In this document: positions 1 through 11,610 of the stretch, in pieces
How the letters are laid out: every line of letters starts with the position of its first letter
Numbering within the stretch: the first letter of the stretch is position 1
Source of the DNA: Melieria omissa
Taxonomy: Eukaryota > Arthropoda > Insecta > Diptera > Ulidiidae
Length of the DNA: 64,000 nt
Assembly (NCBI GenBank): GCA_963971225.1
Contig: OZ020267.1
Coordinates: 122,753,891-122,817,890, forward strand
Direction: 5' to 3'
Made by a program: the position numbers and the translations under genes
Notes under the pieces: model-generated
Told to the model about the DNA's origin: nothing
What the model saw: only the letters and a program-made list of their open reading frames with translations
The model's database searches: none

Positions 1-154
1 GAAACTCTAAGTAATTTAATTCAAGGGAATCAAGGTAAAACGAATGATGACTTTAATGCTTTGTAGGGAATATCCAAAAATTATTTACCGCCATACAAAT
101 TCGTTAACTAATAAAACATAATACATATATATATCATTAGCATATGTGTACCAT

Positions 155-261
155 CAGTGGCGCACGCAGGATTTCATTTTGGGAGGGAGATTTGCGTACA
201 TAATTTTTTTGTGTTTGGGAGGTTTGAGAGTTCAACCCCCCATCCCCTGTGTGCGCTACTA
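155..261. mobile_element. hAT-like MITE, copy 1
   Basis: A short element with imperfect inverted ends. The left end reads CAGTGGCGCACGCAGG and the right end, reverse complemented, reads TAGTAGCGCACACAGG. The 8-base flanks TGTACCAT and TGTACTAG share their first five bases, as a decayed 8-bp target duplication would. It has no coding capacity. Related copies lie at 29282-29381, which has an exact 8-bp duplication, and at 6061-7374, which is interrupted by a LINE. Confidence 0.6.
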
Positions 262-1860
262 TGTACTAGTAAAACGAGGAATCTATGGGCTTTATTCAGT
301 GCATCTTCCAATCTTGTTTGAAAATGTCATTGCACTAAAGTTGCTTGCGCTTCTGGTTGAAATATTGGTCAGGTTGGATTCGAGCATCTTCTATAGAATT
401 GAACAATAGTCTTCAGTCTCATTTAATGGTAAAAATTATTCGGACGCCACAGTCTTTGGGTAACGCAGAGCTCTTCTCGTCAAGAGTTTTTTTTTGAGTT
501 TCACAATACAGTTTATTAATCGTTGTGTTTTAATCAATAAATGATTTCCTCTGCAACATTTTTTCAATGGAGATAAGCTTGAAAGCAAAATTGTATTTCG
601 CGCTGAATGTTTTTATACAGACTTTTTTTAAATTATCGTATTAAGTATACTCTAAGGCAGTTCGCATATCATTCGTTGACTTGGGTCAGACAACCGTGAG
701 TTCACTGAAACAATTAATCAAGATTGGTATATTACCTTCACTTACACTTCGAAATAAGCCCTTCGAAATAACTTCAAGAATGTCCTCTCACAATAACGTG
801 ACTATAGATTTACAAGCAATTCCTAAATTTAAGGTGTTTTTTAAAGGTCCAGAACTTTAAGATTACATAATTTCGAACTGAAAATGTACTTAATTGAAAG
901 ATAGCTGAATGCTATTTGTGTTTGAGCATGTGGCGTAATCTGCAGGTGCAATGTACGACCACTTTTTCAAACAATGGACTACATCGGCTCGAAACTTTCT
1001 ATTAAATTAAATTTTGATAAAATTTAATACACGACCTAGAAGTGACCCAAAATGATCAGAATCAGATCATTTTCAGCTTTATATCTCTGCACGTTGCTGA
1101 GATATTCATTAGGTATTTTGTACCCATTACGCAGCAATGGTAGCTTTTTTCATACTTTGTGAAGTGATCAGCTAAACGCGTGAACGAAAGTTGTATTTTT
1201 TACAGGTGAGTTAGGAGGAAGATTTTTGTTAAGTTCTAAGGCCACGTGCTTGGGGTAATGACCTCCCTTAGGTTATTTCCTGGGCTCCCCTTCACATCCA
1301 TCCATCCATCCAAGGCCACTACGTTTCGCCACATTTCCCACCTCCGAAAAATTCACGATTTTTGAAGTCTGGTAACACTAGCTAGAGGGCGAAATTTAAG
1401 GGTGACCTTCACTAGGTTAAGGTAGTTCCATCTTTACCCTAACTATCCCTATCAATGGTTTTGAAAGACTTTTTTGTAATTTAAAAAAAAAATCAATTTT
1501 CATGGGTAAAATTTTACCCATTAGGCAGCAATGGGTTCATAGAGTAGCACAATTTCTTAAAAGGATTTTAGTGCAAAAACTATGAACCCAACTAACATAT
1601 TCCAATGAGATTACTTTCATACACACACACACATACATAGATATGTATGCATGCACTGAATGTATGTAGATAGAGGTTGCTATTTCTTGGCAATTCGTTT
1701 GTCGATTTTACATCCAACTTTTTGCTGATTTGCCCAAAATGGGGATCAGCTACCCGGCCATGGCTCATGGCCATTAAAAAGTGAAAAATAAATCCACATT
1801 GACAAGAACTTCCAAGTCGCAAATCCAACTCGTTGACTGGCTGACTGGCGGGTCAACTAT
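262..1860. other. AT-rich DNA, no gene seen
   Basis: No coding signal is recognised on either strand. The stretch holds a CCAT tetranucleotide run near 1295-1312 and a CA dinucleotide run at about 1619-1636. If Wnt10 continues to the left, this is intron of that gene. Confidence 0.5.
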
Positions 1861-1869
1861 TTTGCATAT

Positions 1870-3600
1870 CTTATTGAGTGAGCTTGGTGCATTGTCAGGC
1901 AGTGTTGTCAATCAAGCGGGCAAGCGCGCAGCCATTCAATTCCGTTTGGGAGTTGCAAGCGGGCGAGTGGCGAGGATCGAACGACCTTTGTCGACTGTGC
2001 GATTGTCGCTGGCGATTGCATTCACTGTGGCGGATGCGCTGCAGTGGTGTGTGTAATTTATGGCCAGCAGCCGTCGCAGCGCTAAAGCCAACTCGCCGTG
2101 GTGTGCCCAAAGCTTGCGTGTGCGGCGGACAATTGAGCGTCGCGGCGCGTTGGAGCAATGCGGTTGACAAGCGCTCAGCGCCGTTGGCCCGCTTGGCCGC
2201 AGCATTGTGCCGTGGCTGCACTTCGGCCGGCTCTGTGGCGACGATCGATGGGCTCGATACAATGGCCGATTGATCGCTGGATGCGACGGATGTCGTCGGA
2301 TAACAAGTTGACGCGATTTGATTGATGGTGATTTAACGATATGTTAAGCAATCAATTGCAGATTTTGTCAACAACATTGCCGACGTTGTGACGCTTGCCC
2401 TGACTAACTCAGCAACAACAATGGCTCATACTATGCGGCTTGTGGGCCGGTACTGTGATGGTGCCGGGGCCGCTGATGTTGGTGATAGTAATGGTGACGC
2501 CGGTGACGACTTGATGTTGATGTTGACGACTGGGTCGCGTGTGAGCCTTTAACATTTGGCAGTCAAATTGCTGATGTTTAATCCATCACCAGTCATCGAG
2601 AGGTTTGCATACAAATGACGTGTACCCGTGCGAGTTGTCGTCGCCTGTGATAAAGATGGACTACATCGTTGATTAGCATTTCGCTGGAAGTGCGCTGCCG
2701 AACACGAACGCGACTTTATTTGCGCAATTGACATTTGCGTTGCGCGCATTGTCCTGACACTTGCTCCATCACACTCACACACAGACGCGCCAGTGAGTGC
2801 TGCGTGATGTGTGCGATCATCACCGAGTATGTAGATTGACTTCATTTGACGCGACGCGAGTTTCGCAATTTGTGTGAACACATGCAAATTGCGCTGATCT
2901 TTGCTCGCTGTCCGCTGTCAGTCTTGGGTTGTCGGCTATCGATCGTGTTGCTGACTGATTTTTGAGTGACAATTGACAACTTGAACGATTGCATTCGAGC
3001 GCGGATCGGCGCGCGAACGTCTTAATTCGCAACGAACGTCATCCGAGTGCACGTCGAGACATCTGTCATGCGATTGTGCGCTTTGGCCGCCATGGAGCGC
3101 CATGTATGGAAATGACGGTTGCCTGCAGTTGTGCAGTTGTGATATTGATCGTGTTGCTGGCAATAACTGTCAAAGGAGCATTGCGCAACGTTCTCTTGAT
3201 TGGCCACGTGCAATCAAATGTCGCGGCGCGCTTGCGAAATGGCATTAGACTGCAATTGGCCATTGTGTGCGCCGGCGTTCGGCCCCAGATTTGTGCATAT
3301 TGCGTTCGCTTACTGCTCGCTCGAATGCCGCTACTCTATTATTCATGCTAATGCCATGAGAATGGGCCTGCTTCGGAGGGTGGTTTGTGGCTGTGTGACA
3401 TCATCAATTTTATTTGCCATATATGCCACACACAAGGCGGCGATGCCGACTATCGGCCGCTCAATCACTCGGACATGAATAAGCAATATAAACTGCATTA
3501 GCATATCATTTGCATGCGGCTACCACGCTTCTCACGAGCACACCGACAGACCGGCGGGCCTACTGTCAAGTACCCACGCTCGCCGCACCAGCCGATTAAG
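1870..3600. promoter_or_regulatory. GC-richer non-coding block, candidate enhancer
   Basis: Base composition rises clearly above the AT-rich flanks and no transposon ends are visible. Open frames occur on both strands and overlap one another, as expected for GC-rich non-coding DNA. A TTTATGGCC motif (caudal or Abd-B type site) lies at 2057-2065. Regulatory function is inferred from composition, lack of repeats and position within the Wnt10 locus. Confidence 0.3.
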
Positions 3601-6060
3601 CCTTATTTCACATTATCTTAGTAATAGCTTTAACTGACGTGTCGCATGGGAGTTGTTAATCGTTTGCATACTGTCGCCCAAATGTGTTACAGTTGGCTTT
3701 GATGGCGCGAATTATGCTTCATGTATGTATTTCAGTCAAGTTGTTCACATTACTGCTCAATGAAAATTGCACTGTAAACTGTGATCTTTGTAAACCAAAA
3801 TAAACGTAGCCTAAGACAAAATATTTACCTACAAATATGCCTCAGACTGTTAGGTATTTTTTTGGCTGTTAATGGTTCACAACTCAATCTTCCATACAAT
3901 TTTCAAATGCTCATTGAACCGGGGCCTTTTGCTGCTACAGTGAACTTTATTTTATGGCTTTTAACGACTCAAAAGTCTTCCTGAAAGTATTCTACTTGAT
4001 TAGGAATTTAATTCAAGATACAAGTTTTAATTGATTTTGACCAGGGCTCAAGTTTGATCATTAATGTGCAGATCATTCTCGCTATTCTTTTGATCGTAAA
4101 GGAATTGGTTACCGCGCGATCACTCGCACGTTCGTGCAAGGAACTTGGAACGTTCTGAAAAACTTCAGGGTGGACGCATTATTGAGAATGGATGCATGTG
4201 TTTCAATTTGTTAACGTAATGTTTTTAAAGTCTGTGCCTCGATCCCAGACTCTGAGAAGTTGGCCCTCTTCTCCGCCATACTAACCACTGAACTGAGCCG
4301 CTACGATCTCACAGTTTTGCCACTGCATGTTGCACTTCAAATCATTAACGAAATTGCCAACTTGCTGAACACATTCATAGACCTGTTGTTGGTTCGATTG
4401 TGGCTGCCACCAACAACAATTTATTGTATGGTTCATGGATGTTGATGCGAGCTGGTGGCTCTTGGTGGCAGTTGTGTGTGTGGCTGCGCGCGCTCATTTC
4501 AATGCAGAAATATTGCCTGAAACTGTACGACAATCGATCGTTTATCGATTGAAATGATCGGCCGATGTCGTCGCTGTGTAGAAATTTATTATAAGCGGTT
4601 GGACAGTAGCGCAGCTACGCGCCGCTGGTGGTGCATTGTAAGGACATGTGAACGCGGCGCAAAAGAGAGCGCGAGTGCATCCACGGATGGAGAATTGAAT
4701 GAATGAATGAATGAGATTGGAAGCGTAGTTTGACAGTTGAGTTTTAGTGCATTTATGTTGTAAGCACCAAAAGGCGGCGAAGCAGAGGGCACCGGTTTAG
4801 CGAATGGGTGGTCCAGTGTGGGAATGTGCTGGTGGTGGTGGTGAAATTGTGGCCGTGGCTACAAAATGAGATAGGACGCATTTGACAAATTGACAGTAGT
4901 GGTGGTTCAAAGCAGTATGAGACTTTTTAGATCATTTAGGTTTGTGATATTTAAAATACTTTCTATATACTCATAAATGTGATCCTTTCCATCTTTTTAA
5001 TAAAATCCGGCTTAGTTAACAAAGTTGAGCGATGTCAAATACCAAAATATTTGTTGCTGATATGGTTTATTGATTTACTTTGTTGAGGTAGAATTTGATA
5101 AATTGGCTCATAATATCCTTCCTTCTTACTAATCTGTTTGTAATGAAATGCCATTACCGAACCGTACTCACATCGCGATAAATATTCACATTTATTTCAA
5201 TAATTTTTTATGGTATGATACGCCTATCTTTGTCAATACTGCGCCACCTCAAATGGAATGTTTTAATGATCTGTTCAGACCAAGCACTTTTCGACTAAGC
5301 GATCAACTTTATTACTACTTATCATTGACTGGCTTCTCTTTTTATTAGCATAATCTGTGTTAATGTTGACGCGAGTGTTGACATTGTGATGTCCGTACGT
5401 GCATACCACATGTCTGCAAGTAGGCATACCCAATCTGAGGAATGTGTCATGTCTTATGAAAATTGATTTGATATGAACGAATCATATCGCTTTGCTGCGT
5501 TCCTATACACACATGTGAATGAGTTGACCAAGTCAATTAATGAATCAATCTTTTGAGTAACGCTGTCAACTGTCAGCAATGAAAATGTCGATCGATGTCA
5601 GCTGTATTTATGTGGCAAACGTTTATTAATTGACATATTAATGTATTTATAAGTAATTGATGGGTGATGACTCAATATCATTCAGCAACATCGGGAAAGT
5701 GCTTTTAATTAGGTAATATTAAAATTAATGACTAAGCGAAAGATAGCCACACGTTCGATGGCCTTTGAAATTTGTAGTGGACTTGAATTTTGGCAAAACT
5801 TCAGAGGAGATCATCAAAGGACGTCTTATTATGACTTGGATTATTTTAGGGAGTGTCAATAAATTTCTTCTTCCCTGTTTCAATCCCAAGTTTGATTTAT
5901 TCTCTTTTTGACTTTTGTAAATGATGCATCGCAGTCTTTGTTTCGAATTCACGGAAACGAGAAACGGAATTCGAGATGCGAACATTTTTGCAAGCAATTT
6001 CGAATGCAGATGTCTATTTTTAATATTTTTATGTTCAAGTAACTTTTTATATGATCGCTG
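3601..6060. other. AT-rich DNA with a small GC-richer patch
   Basis: No gene is recognised. The patch at about 4440-4870 has mixed composition with ATCGAT-containing sequence near 4530-4550. The rest is AT-rich with no clear repeat ends. Confidence 0.4.
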
Positions 6061-7374
6061 CAGTGACGCACACAGGGCGCGTCCAGGGTGCCCTCCCCCC
6101 AAACGCAAACATTGCTGGTACAATTATTATTATTGATGGGGATGATGCACTGCGACCTCTACATCTATTGTGCCCCCTTCTTGGACTTCACAGACTGTCA
6201 GTGGGCCCGGTATCCAGGAAGAATTTCAGTATGCTTCCTACACCTCTGGATACCCAGTCCGTACCTGGTATAAGATGGTCCCCCAGGTGTTTCTTTCTTT
6301 TATGCATGAGTACAGGGCACTCTCCTAGTATAAGTAATGCAGTCTCGTTTTCCTGCAAGCAGAACCTGCAATACCCGTTTTCACGGATTCCTAGTTTGGC
6401 CAGATGATAATTCAGTCTGCAGTGCCCTGTTAGCATTCCCGTGATAATCCTTAGATTATTCTTTGATAGGGTCATGCAATCCTCGAATCTTTTCCTATTG
6501 TAGGACCCGATAACCATCTTGGAATGCTCTAGACCTGGTAGATTTTCTCAGTATTGAGTTCTTCTCGTTATCTCGTCCTTTCTCGTTAGGATTGAAGAAG
6601 CTCCTTTTCCCAAACCACAAAAGGGTTCAGGGGCGACAAAAGGTGTGGAAGCTCCCCTCCTTGCCAGTTCGTCGGTCCGTTCGTTTCCTTCAATGCCAGC
6701 GTGGCCCGGAACCCAAAGTACCCAGACCTGGTTGTAACGGCAAAGTTCGTTTAGCTTCTCAAGGCACTCCAAAACCAGTTTCGAGGACATCTGGTAGAAT
6801 ATAAAAGCCTTGATTGCCGCTTCGCTGTCGGAGAGGACAGCAATCTTTCGGTTCCGGTATCTTCTCGCCATATTGAAATAAGAACACCTTTCAATGGCGT
6901 ATATTTCCGCCTGGAAGATAGTGGTGCGTTTTCCCGTAGGTTCCGAGTATCTTATCCTCGGCCCGTATACGCGTATCCCGGTACCCTCCTCCGTTAAGGA
7001 GCCATCTGTGTACCAGGATATCATATGCTGGTCTATCAGATACGTTTTCGATATATCTACCCAGTTCCTTTTGTTGCTAAGTTCAGTTTTAAATCTTTTG
7101 ACAAAAGTGAACTTTAGTGAGATTGTGTCCCTCGGTATTGCAATGTCAGGATACTAATTCGTAAGAGTATCAATCCTCTTACGGGTCAGGAAGCCCTCAT
7201 TCCCGATATTTATGTCAGTCATCCGTAGAAGAGCCCTCTTCGCCTGGGTCTGTATGTGTAAGTGAAGAGATGTTATTGCTGGTACAAAATACGGTTTCAA
7301 ATGGTATTCGGTTCAAAAGTTGTACGCAAACCCCTGTCCCCCGCCGCCAAAATGAAATCCTGTGTGCGCCACTG
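6061..7374. mobile_element. hAT-like MITE split by a LINE insertion
   Basis: The outer ends are CAGTGACGCACACAGG at 6061 and, reverse complemented, CAGTGGCGCACACAGG ending at 7374. They match the MITEs at 155 and 29282. Between them lies a LINE fragment at 6123-7274. The 12 bases ATTGCTGGTACA occur at 6111-6122 and again at 7275-7286, marking the LINE target duplication. Removing the insertion leaves a MITE of about 150 bp. The 8-base outer flanks GATCGCTG and GGTAGATG agree at five positions, so the MITE insertion is older than the LINE. Confidence 0.75.
6123..7274 (-). pseudogene. 5'-truncated I-type LINE with RNase H domain
   Basis: One reading frame runs on the minus strand from about 7272 to 6188. 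It covers the end of the reverse transcriptase region, then an RNase H domain (TDGS near 7005, an FQAEIYAIE segment, a SDSEAA segment and VPGHAGIEGNERTDELARRG), then a C-terminal tail with a CRFCLQE cysteine cluster. Two in-frame stops break it: a TAG near 7155 and a TGA near 6548 where tryptophan would be expected. There is no frameshift. The 3' end carries a short TAA-repeat tail at about 6121-6134 (plus-strand ATTATTATTATT), typical of I-clade elements. A 12-bp target duplication flanks it. It is dead, but insertion was fairly recent. Confidence 0.85.
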
Positions 7375-8390
7375 GGTAGATGTATTTATTGAACGTGGTT
7401 TGTAATTCAGTGAAGTAGTGCTGCTGCTTTCCAAGAGTAAACTTCATTGAATAGCTTTTCAAATAAACAATATTTCCTAACATAGCTGGTCGCTTCGAAT
7501 TTTTGAATCAGTTCTAACTGTTGTGCTTCTTTTTTCGTTCATTTATATATTTTTTATGATTTTTGAACGTACTCCCTATATATTGATTCACCCTATCAAA
7601 ACTTCCTATGAAATTTCTAAACTTTGTGTAGGTTTTCACTACAAATTCTTACTTCACAGTCACTAAAATCACACTGTTGCTAAGTCCTATACTTTAGTAA
7701 CCTTCATTCGACGCTTTGGTTCTGAGTTTTCTGACCCATATACTCTAAAATTGCTTTACAATTCTCTTGGAGATTCTATCATGTTTGTCATATCTACAGA
7801 TTTGAACGCACTCAGAAAACTGTTTACGCTTTGCTCTGAGATCGTTAAATTTTGTCAATTCGATTCCTTTATATAACGCAAGATGTTTGTTAATCAATTT
7901 AAAATCACTGCAGAGTGGGAGGGTTATCCTCTCACTATCCTTTATTTTCGACATTATAAGTGGAGTGATTGATTCTCAATGCCTACTTGAGCGCATTTTC
8001 TTTCATATTCCTAATAGAATATGAAGAAATGAAGTTTTGTCCTTGAATGTTTCAGAACTTTGTACGCTTCCCTTGCTCCTATACTCAGAGCCTAAATTAC
8101 TGACGTTACTTTAAATTACTGACACTTTAAATTTAATACTTTAACACTTTAAATTACTGACGTTAGTTTTTCAACGAGTAATTTTTTAATTGATCATTTT
8201 TGCATCAAATCAAGTCACCCTTCCGTTTCCTTTCGCGAATTGTTGTGATTTTGAAAATTGTTGTTATTACGAGATGGATAATCCATAACTTATTTAATAT
8301 AATAGCTAATAGTTGCTGTTGCTGCTGGTGTTAAGTTTTCTGTTGTTTGTTGTTATTGCATTTCTTTAGAAAGCGGTCTCTCAGTGGCTC
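7375..8390. other. AT-rich DNA, no gene seen
   Basis: No coding or repeat signature is recognised, apart from short local repeats of TTTAAATTACTGAC near 8100-8165. Confidence 0.4.
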
Positions 8391-9480
8391 AAAGCGAATA
8401 ACCGCCAAGCTCATAAAGCACGCTTCGAAGTGTTACCGTAACTCGACACCGGCGAGCTAAGGAGATTTCAAAGTGATTTGCCTCCCGGTTGGTGTGTGCG
8501 GCTGGTGTCAAATGGGAATCTGGCGCGATTATGTGGCACGCTGTCCACACGAACGCTCAGCAACGAGTAGCCTCGGTAGTAAACACATAAGAGCGCGATC
8601 ACTTTTACTACTCGGCCGGCGAAATTTAATCGGATAGAGGAGAATTAAAGTGTATCAAAAGAAAAACACCGCTTCAGAGTTGCGGAAATTTGATATGCGG
8701 TCAGTGTGGAGTGGCGAGTGGCCATGTGGTCTGTCGCCAGAGTATTAGAATATTTTAGACATGACTGCAGAGTCGCTGCAACGATCGCACGACAAGGTTC
8801 ACTGCGTTTGCGTTGTGGTTTGCTTGTAACATTAGAAGCGCTTTTGCGAATGGCGAACTGCGAACTGGACCGACTGTGCGTCTAATAATGCGCTGCTTGG
8901 GGCTTAATATCTCGAGACGCGAGCGCAGCTGTTGCTGCTGCGTGAGACCGCCTATTAGCCTAATGAAAGCCAACGCCAAGCCGACGCTCTGCACGGCCGG
9001 AATGATGCGGGCTGTGAGTCACGACGGGACTGGGCTGAGGGCTCGTCCATAGCCCATCGCCCAACGCGCAGCATTGTGTGCGCAAATTTAATTAGACGCA
9101 CTTTGTGATTCGACGTTGTCGCCAAGTGGTCAAAGCAGAAAGGTTCCTGGAGGTGTAACCGCAAACTCGTTGACAGTTGTTGTGGTTACTCACATAATCT
9201 GCTTGTCATCGGCAGCTTCAGCGGCCGCTTGCCACTTTTGTTGCAACACATACGAGCGCATGTGCCTGTGTGACTGCCGCCAGTAACATTTTATGTTTGG
9301 GTTTTGCTTAATGGTTTTTTACTTGCAGTTAAGTTGTTACTTAGTGTCGGTTTAATAGCGCTGGTACCGCTACTTGCTCATGCTTACAGAATACTTATGA
9401 TGGGATGTTGTGCCGCAGCTTTTTGTGCTCGCGCGAGCGTGTGCGTGTGTGTGTGTGTGGGTCTATTGTTACCGCGTTGC
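8391..9480. promoter_or_regulatory. GC-richer block in Wnt10 intron, candidate enhancer
   Basis: This GC-richer block without transposon ends lies directly downstream of the Wnt10 RWNC exon, inside the following intron. It contains a GT dinucleotide run near 9449-9459. The overlapping open frames look like compositional artefacts. A regulatory role is inferred only. Confidence 0.25.
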
Positions 9481-9486
9481 ACTCAC

Positions 9487-9795
9487 CTTTCTTTAGCATA
9501 TTCGAGGCGTGAGGATTGCGGCTCTTTGTGCTAAGCGACGAACAATTCCAGCGATGCCACTGAAACTTTTTGATAAAGAGCGATAATTGAAGTTGCGTTA
9601 GCGCCCCCGCTAGCTAATCCTCCGCGAACAGTCCTTACGGTACTTACCTGAACTTGACATTCGCGGATGGCCATGTCGAGCCCCTCCAATGCGGCCGCTG
9701 TGACATCACTCGCCTTGTAGCAGAGCTCGAGTTGATCCTTTGTCAGTCCGGGCACGGAGCGGCACGTTGCGCGGCCATCGGGTAAGCAATGGAAC
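9487..9795 (-). CDS. Wnt10: Wnt10 ligand, two internal 5' coding exons (partial gene)
   Basis: Two exons are visible. The first, 9795 down to 9648, follows a CTATTGCAG acceptor and ends at a CAG/GTAAGT donor. It encodes cysteine-bearing Wnt N-terminal sequence including CRSVPGLTKDQLELCYKASD and MAIRECQVQ. The second, 9565 down to 9487, starts in phase 0 after an 82-bp intron and encodes FQWHRWNCSSLSTKSRNPHA, then LKK, ending at a GTGAGT donor with one base of the next codon. RWNCSSL is the Wnt hallmark. The RECQ-FQWHRWNCSSLSTKSRNPHAS context matches fly Wnt10 as I remember it. The product is a secreted lipid-modified ligand for Frizzled receptors. The next exon, expected to open near YRES, was not found to the left, so the gene leaves the window. 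The acceptor requires an upstream exon ending in two bases of a codon; a candidate lies at 29928-30157. Confidence 0.92.
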
Positions 9796-10158
9796 CTGCA
9801 ATAGAGGACAGCACTCTCAGAAGAATTCACCAAGTCCGATCTTGAATTAAACAAGTAATTCGTTCAATGCTAAAAGGTCAAACAATTTTTGCCCCATTAA
9901 AACTTACTTCGGCCCCGTTCAATTCGCGCGATCTCAATGGGAAAACATTGCAGTTTACGGAAACCTTGATTTTGAATAGAAACTCAAGTTGATAACAAAC
10001 ACAGCGCGCACTTGGAGCATGCGGCAGGCCGTATTAACTATACAACATAGTATGTACTTACAGGCTGATAAGCCGCCGCTGACAATGAATTTCTACAAAG
10101 TGTGTTACGCGCGCGTAGTGTTGCTGCTCAGTGTGATCATGGAGTGATTGACGGCAAG

Positions 10159-10874
10159 ATGGCTACAAAGTTACTTACGAAAATTTTGTGGGCAATATTT
10201 CTGCTGCACGTAAGTATCCGGCCATGTGCTGTGACTGTCGCGCCAAGTTCCACTGACCAAACGCTTTGTACTCGCAGTGCGGCAGCAGTCTGGGCGGCGC
10301 TCAGTACCAGAACGAGGACGAAACCGTCATTCTGCAGTACTTCAACTACGTTGACATCATAACACGCATCAAACTGGACAACATGCTGACGATGTCGCGC
10401 AACTTCGTCATACAGCTGCTGGAGTCCATACCGCATGAGGATCGCGGTAACTCGGCGGACATGCTGCAGCAGTTCATAGACGACGCGGAGCGCGTGGTCA
10501 GGGGCGGCTCCGAGGCGCAGAAGGAGGCAGTGCTGTATCAGCTGCAGGAGCTGATTGGCACCATCAAAGCGGAGCTGGTGAAGCAGGAGCAGGAGGACTT
10601 TATCATAAGGCGTGGTCTGATGGGCACTTTCGAGCTGCTGGCACGCCTCTCGATCGAGGATAGGAAATTTCATGAGAAGTTCGTCAAAGCGACGCAGCTG
10701 CTGCGCGACAAAGTCACAGCGGAGGGCGAAGAGCGCTACTACATTCTGTTCAGTCTTGTAAATGCCATAGAGAGTGAACAGGACATTGTCCAGCGCGAAG
10801 CACTGACGGCGCGCTACAAAGAACTAAAGGACCGGATACTCAGCGAAATCAACCAAAATCGCCGTAGGGGATAA
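10159..10874 (+). CDS. Small secreted helical protein A (unrecognised family)
   Basis: Exon 1 is 10159-10209 and exon 2 is 10278-10874, joined by a 68-bp intron (GTAAGT to CGCAG) that keeps phase 0 and falls inside the signal peptide. The spliced product is 215 residues. It begins MATKLLTKILWAIFLLH followed by CGSSLGGAQ, a typical signal peptide with likely cleavage near residues 22-26. The mature part has no cysteine, many charged residues and amphipathic helices. No domain is recognised. A variant polyadenylation signal ATTAAA lies at 10950-10955. The neighbour at 10963-11610 is convergent and the same length. Shared pattern: MLTMSRNFVIQLL here against ILKTSKDFVLRVL there. A role as an extracellular or reproductive-tract protein would be a guess. 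If the Wnt10 first exon at 29928 is right, this gene is nested in a Wnt10 intron on the opposite strand. Confidence 0.85.
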
Positions 10875-10962
10875 GAAAGGGACCCGTTGAAAGTACGCCA
10901 ATGTTTTAACCAATTTTTACACAAAACTCATTCAAATCATTTATGTATTATTAAAAGGATTT

Positions 10963-11610
10963 TCACTGCATATACAAGTCGACGAATCTGATGGGAGTTT
11001 TATTAACAACAATTTCAGTGATTTCCGCCAGTATGTCCAGTTTTTGCAGAGCGTCCCTGGCAGTGGGCACATCATCGAACAGGTTGTTGAAGTGTTGGTG
11101 CCGGAGCGCATCGTCGATGGTATGGCGGTTGAACTGTGTTCGCATGCTTTCAGCGGTTTTGTCCAGCCATGCGGCAATCGAGTCTGCGTGCACTTTGTAT
11201 TCGCGCAAGCACTCAGCGGACAAGTGTGTTCGCAATTCCTTCATGCCAAGTCCCTTCAGAAAGGCCAGCTTTCTCGAAATACGCTCACTCGTTCCTGCGG
11301 CGTCGGCGGCGGCAGTGGCCTCCACGTCCAGCACTCGATTGAGCTCCTCTAGAAAGCGCTTGAGCGAGCTGCGGTCGCGCATAGTAATGTTGACATCGTG
11401 CGCCAGCACCCGCAGCACGAAATCCTTGGACGTTTTTAGTATGTGCTCCAAGATGAAGTTCATCTGCTCAGGCGCGTAGCTCTCCAGCTCGCTGACAGCT
11501 GCGGGCTCCGCAGTAGGCGTGGCAGCGCTTGTCTGCAACTGCATGCGATCGATGCTCACTGTCAGTATCCATAAGACGGCGGGCAGCTTTAGTATTGCTT
11601 TTGTGCACAT
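10963..11610 (-). CDS. Small secreted helical protein B, probable paralogue of A
   Basis: A single-exon frame of 215 residues. The start ATG has a good fly context (CCAAA before it). The N-terminus, MCTKAILKLPAVLWILTVS, is a signal peptide. The mature region opens with an Ala/Thr/Pro-rich stretch, then predicted helices with one cysteine (AECLREY). The segment LKTSKDFVLRVL aligns with LTMSRNFVIQLL of the convergent gene, and equal length adds support for duplication. Unlike gene A there is no intron in the signal peptide. Stop codons of the pair are separated by 88 bp, so the 3' untranslated regions probably overlap in antisense. I do not recognise the family. It reads in the same direction as Wnt10. 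Confidence 0.8.
   Translation of the reverse strand: MCTKAILKLPAVLWILTVSIDRMQLQTSAATPTAEPAAVSELESYAPEQMNFILEHILKTSKDFVLRVLAHDVNITMRDRSSLKRFLEELNRVLDVEATAAADAAGTSERISRKLAFLKGLGMKELRTHLSAECLREYKVHADSIAAWLDKTAESMRTQFNRHTIDDALRHQHFNNLFDDVPTARDALQKLDILAEITEIVVNKTPIRFVDLYMQ

Noticed and set aside
10102..10158. An upstream start for secreted gene A
   Set aside because: The frame opens with GTG, not ATG, and would place residues before a good signal peptide; ATG 10159 is preferred.
10062..10160. A minus-strand Wnt10 exon ending at the GTAAGT donor at 10062
   Set aside because: The frames behind the donor have stops and no ATG leading to the right phase. It might be a noncoding exon, but support is too weak to list.
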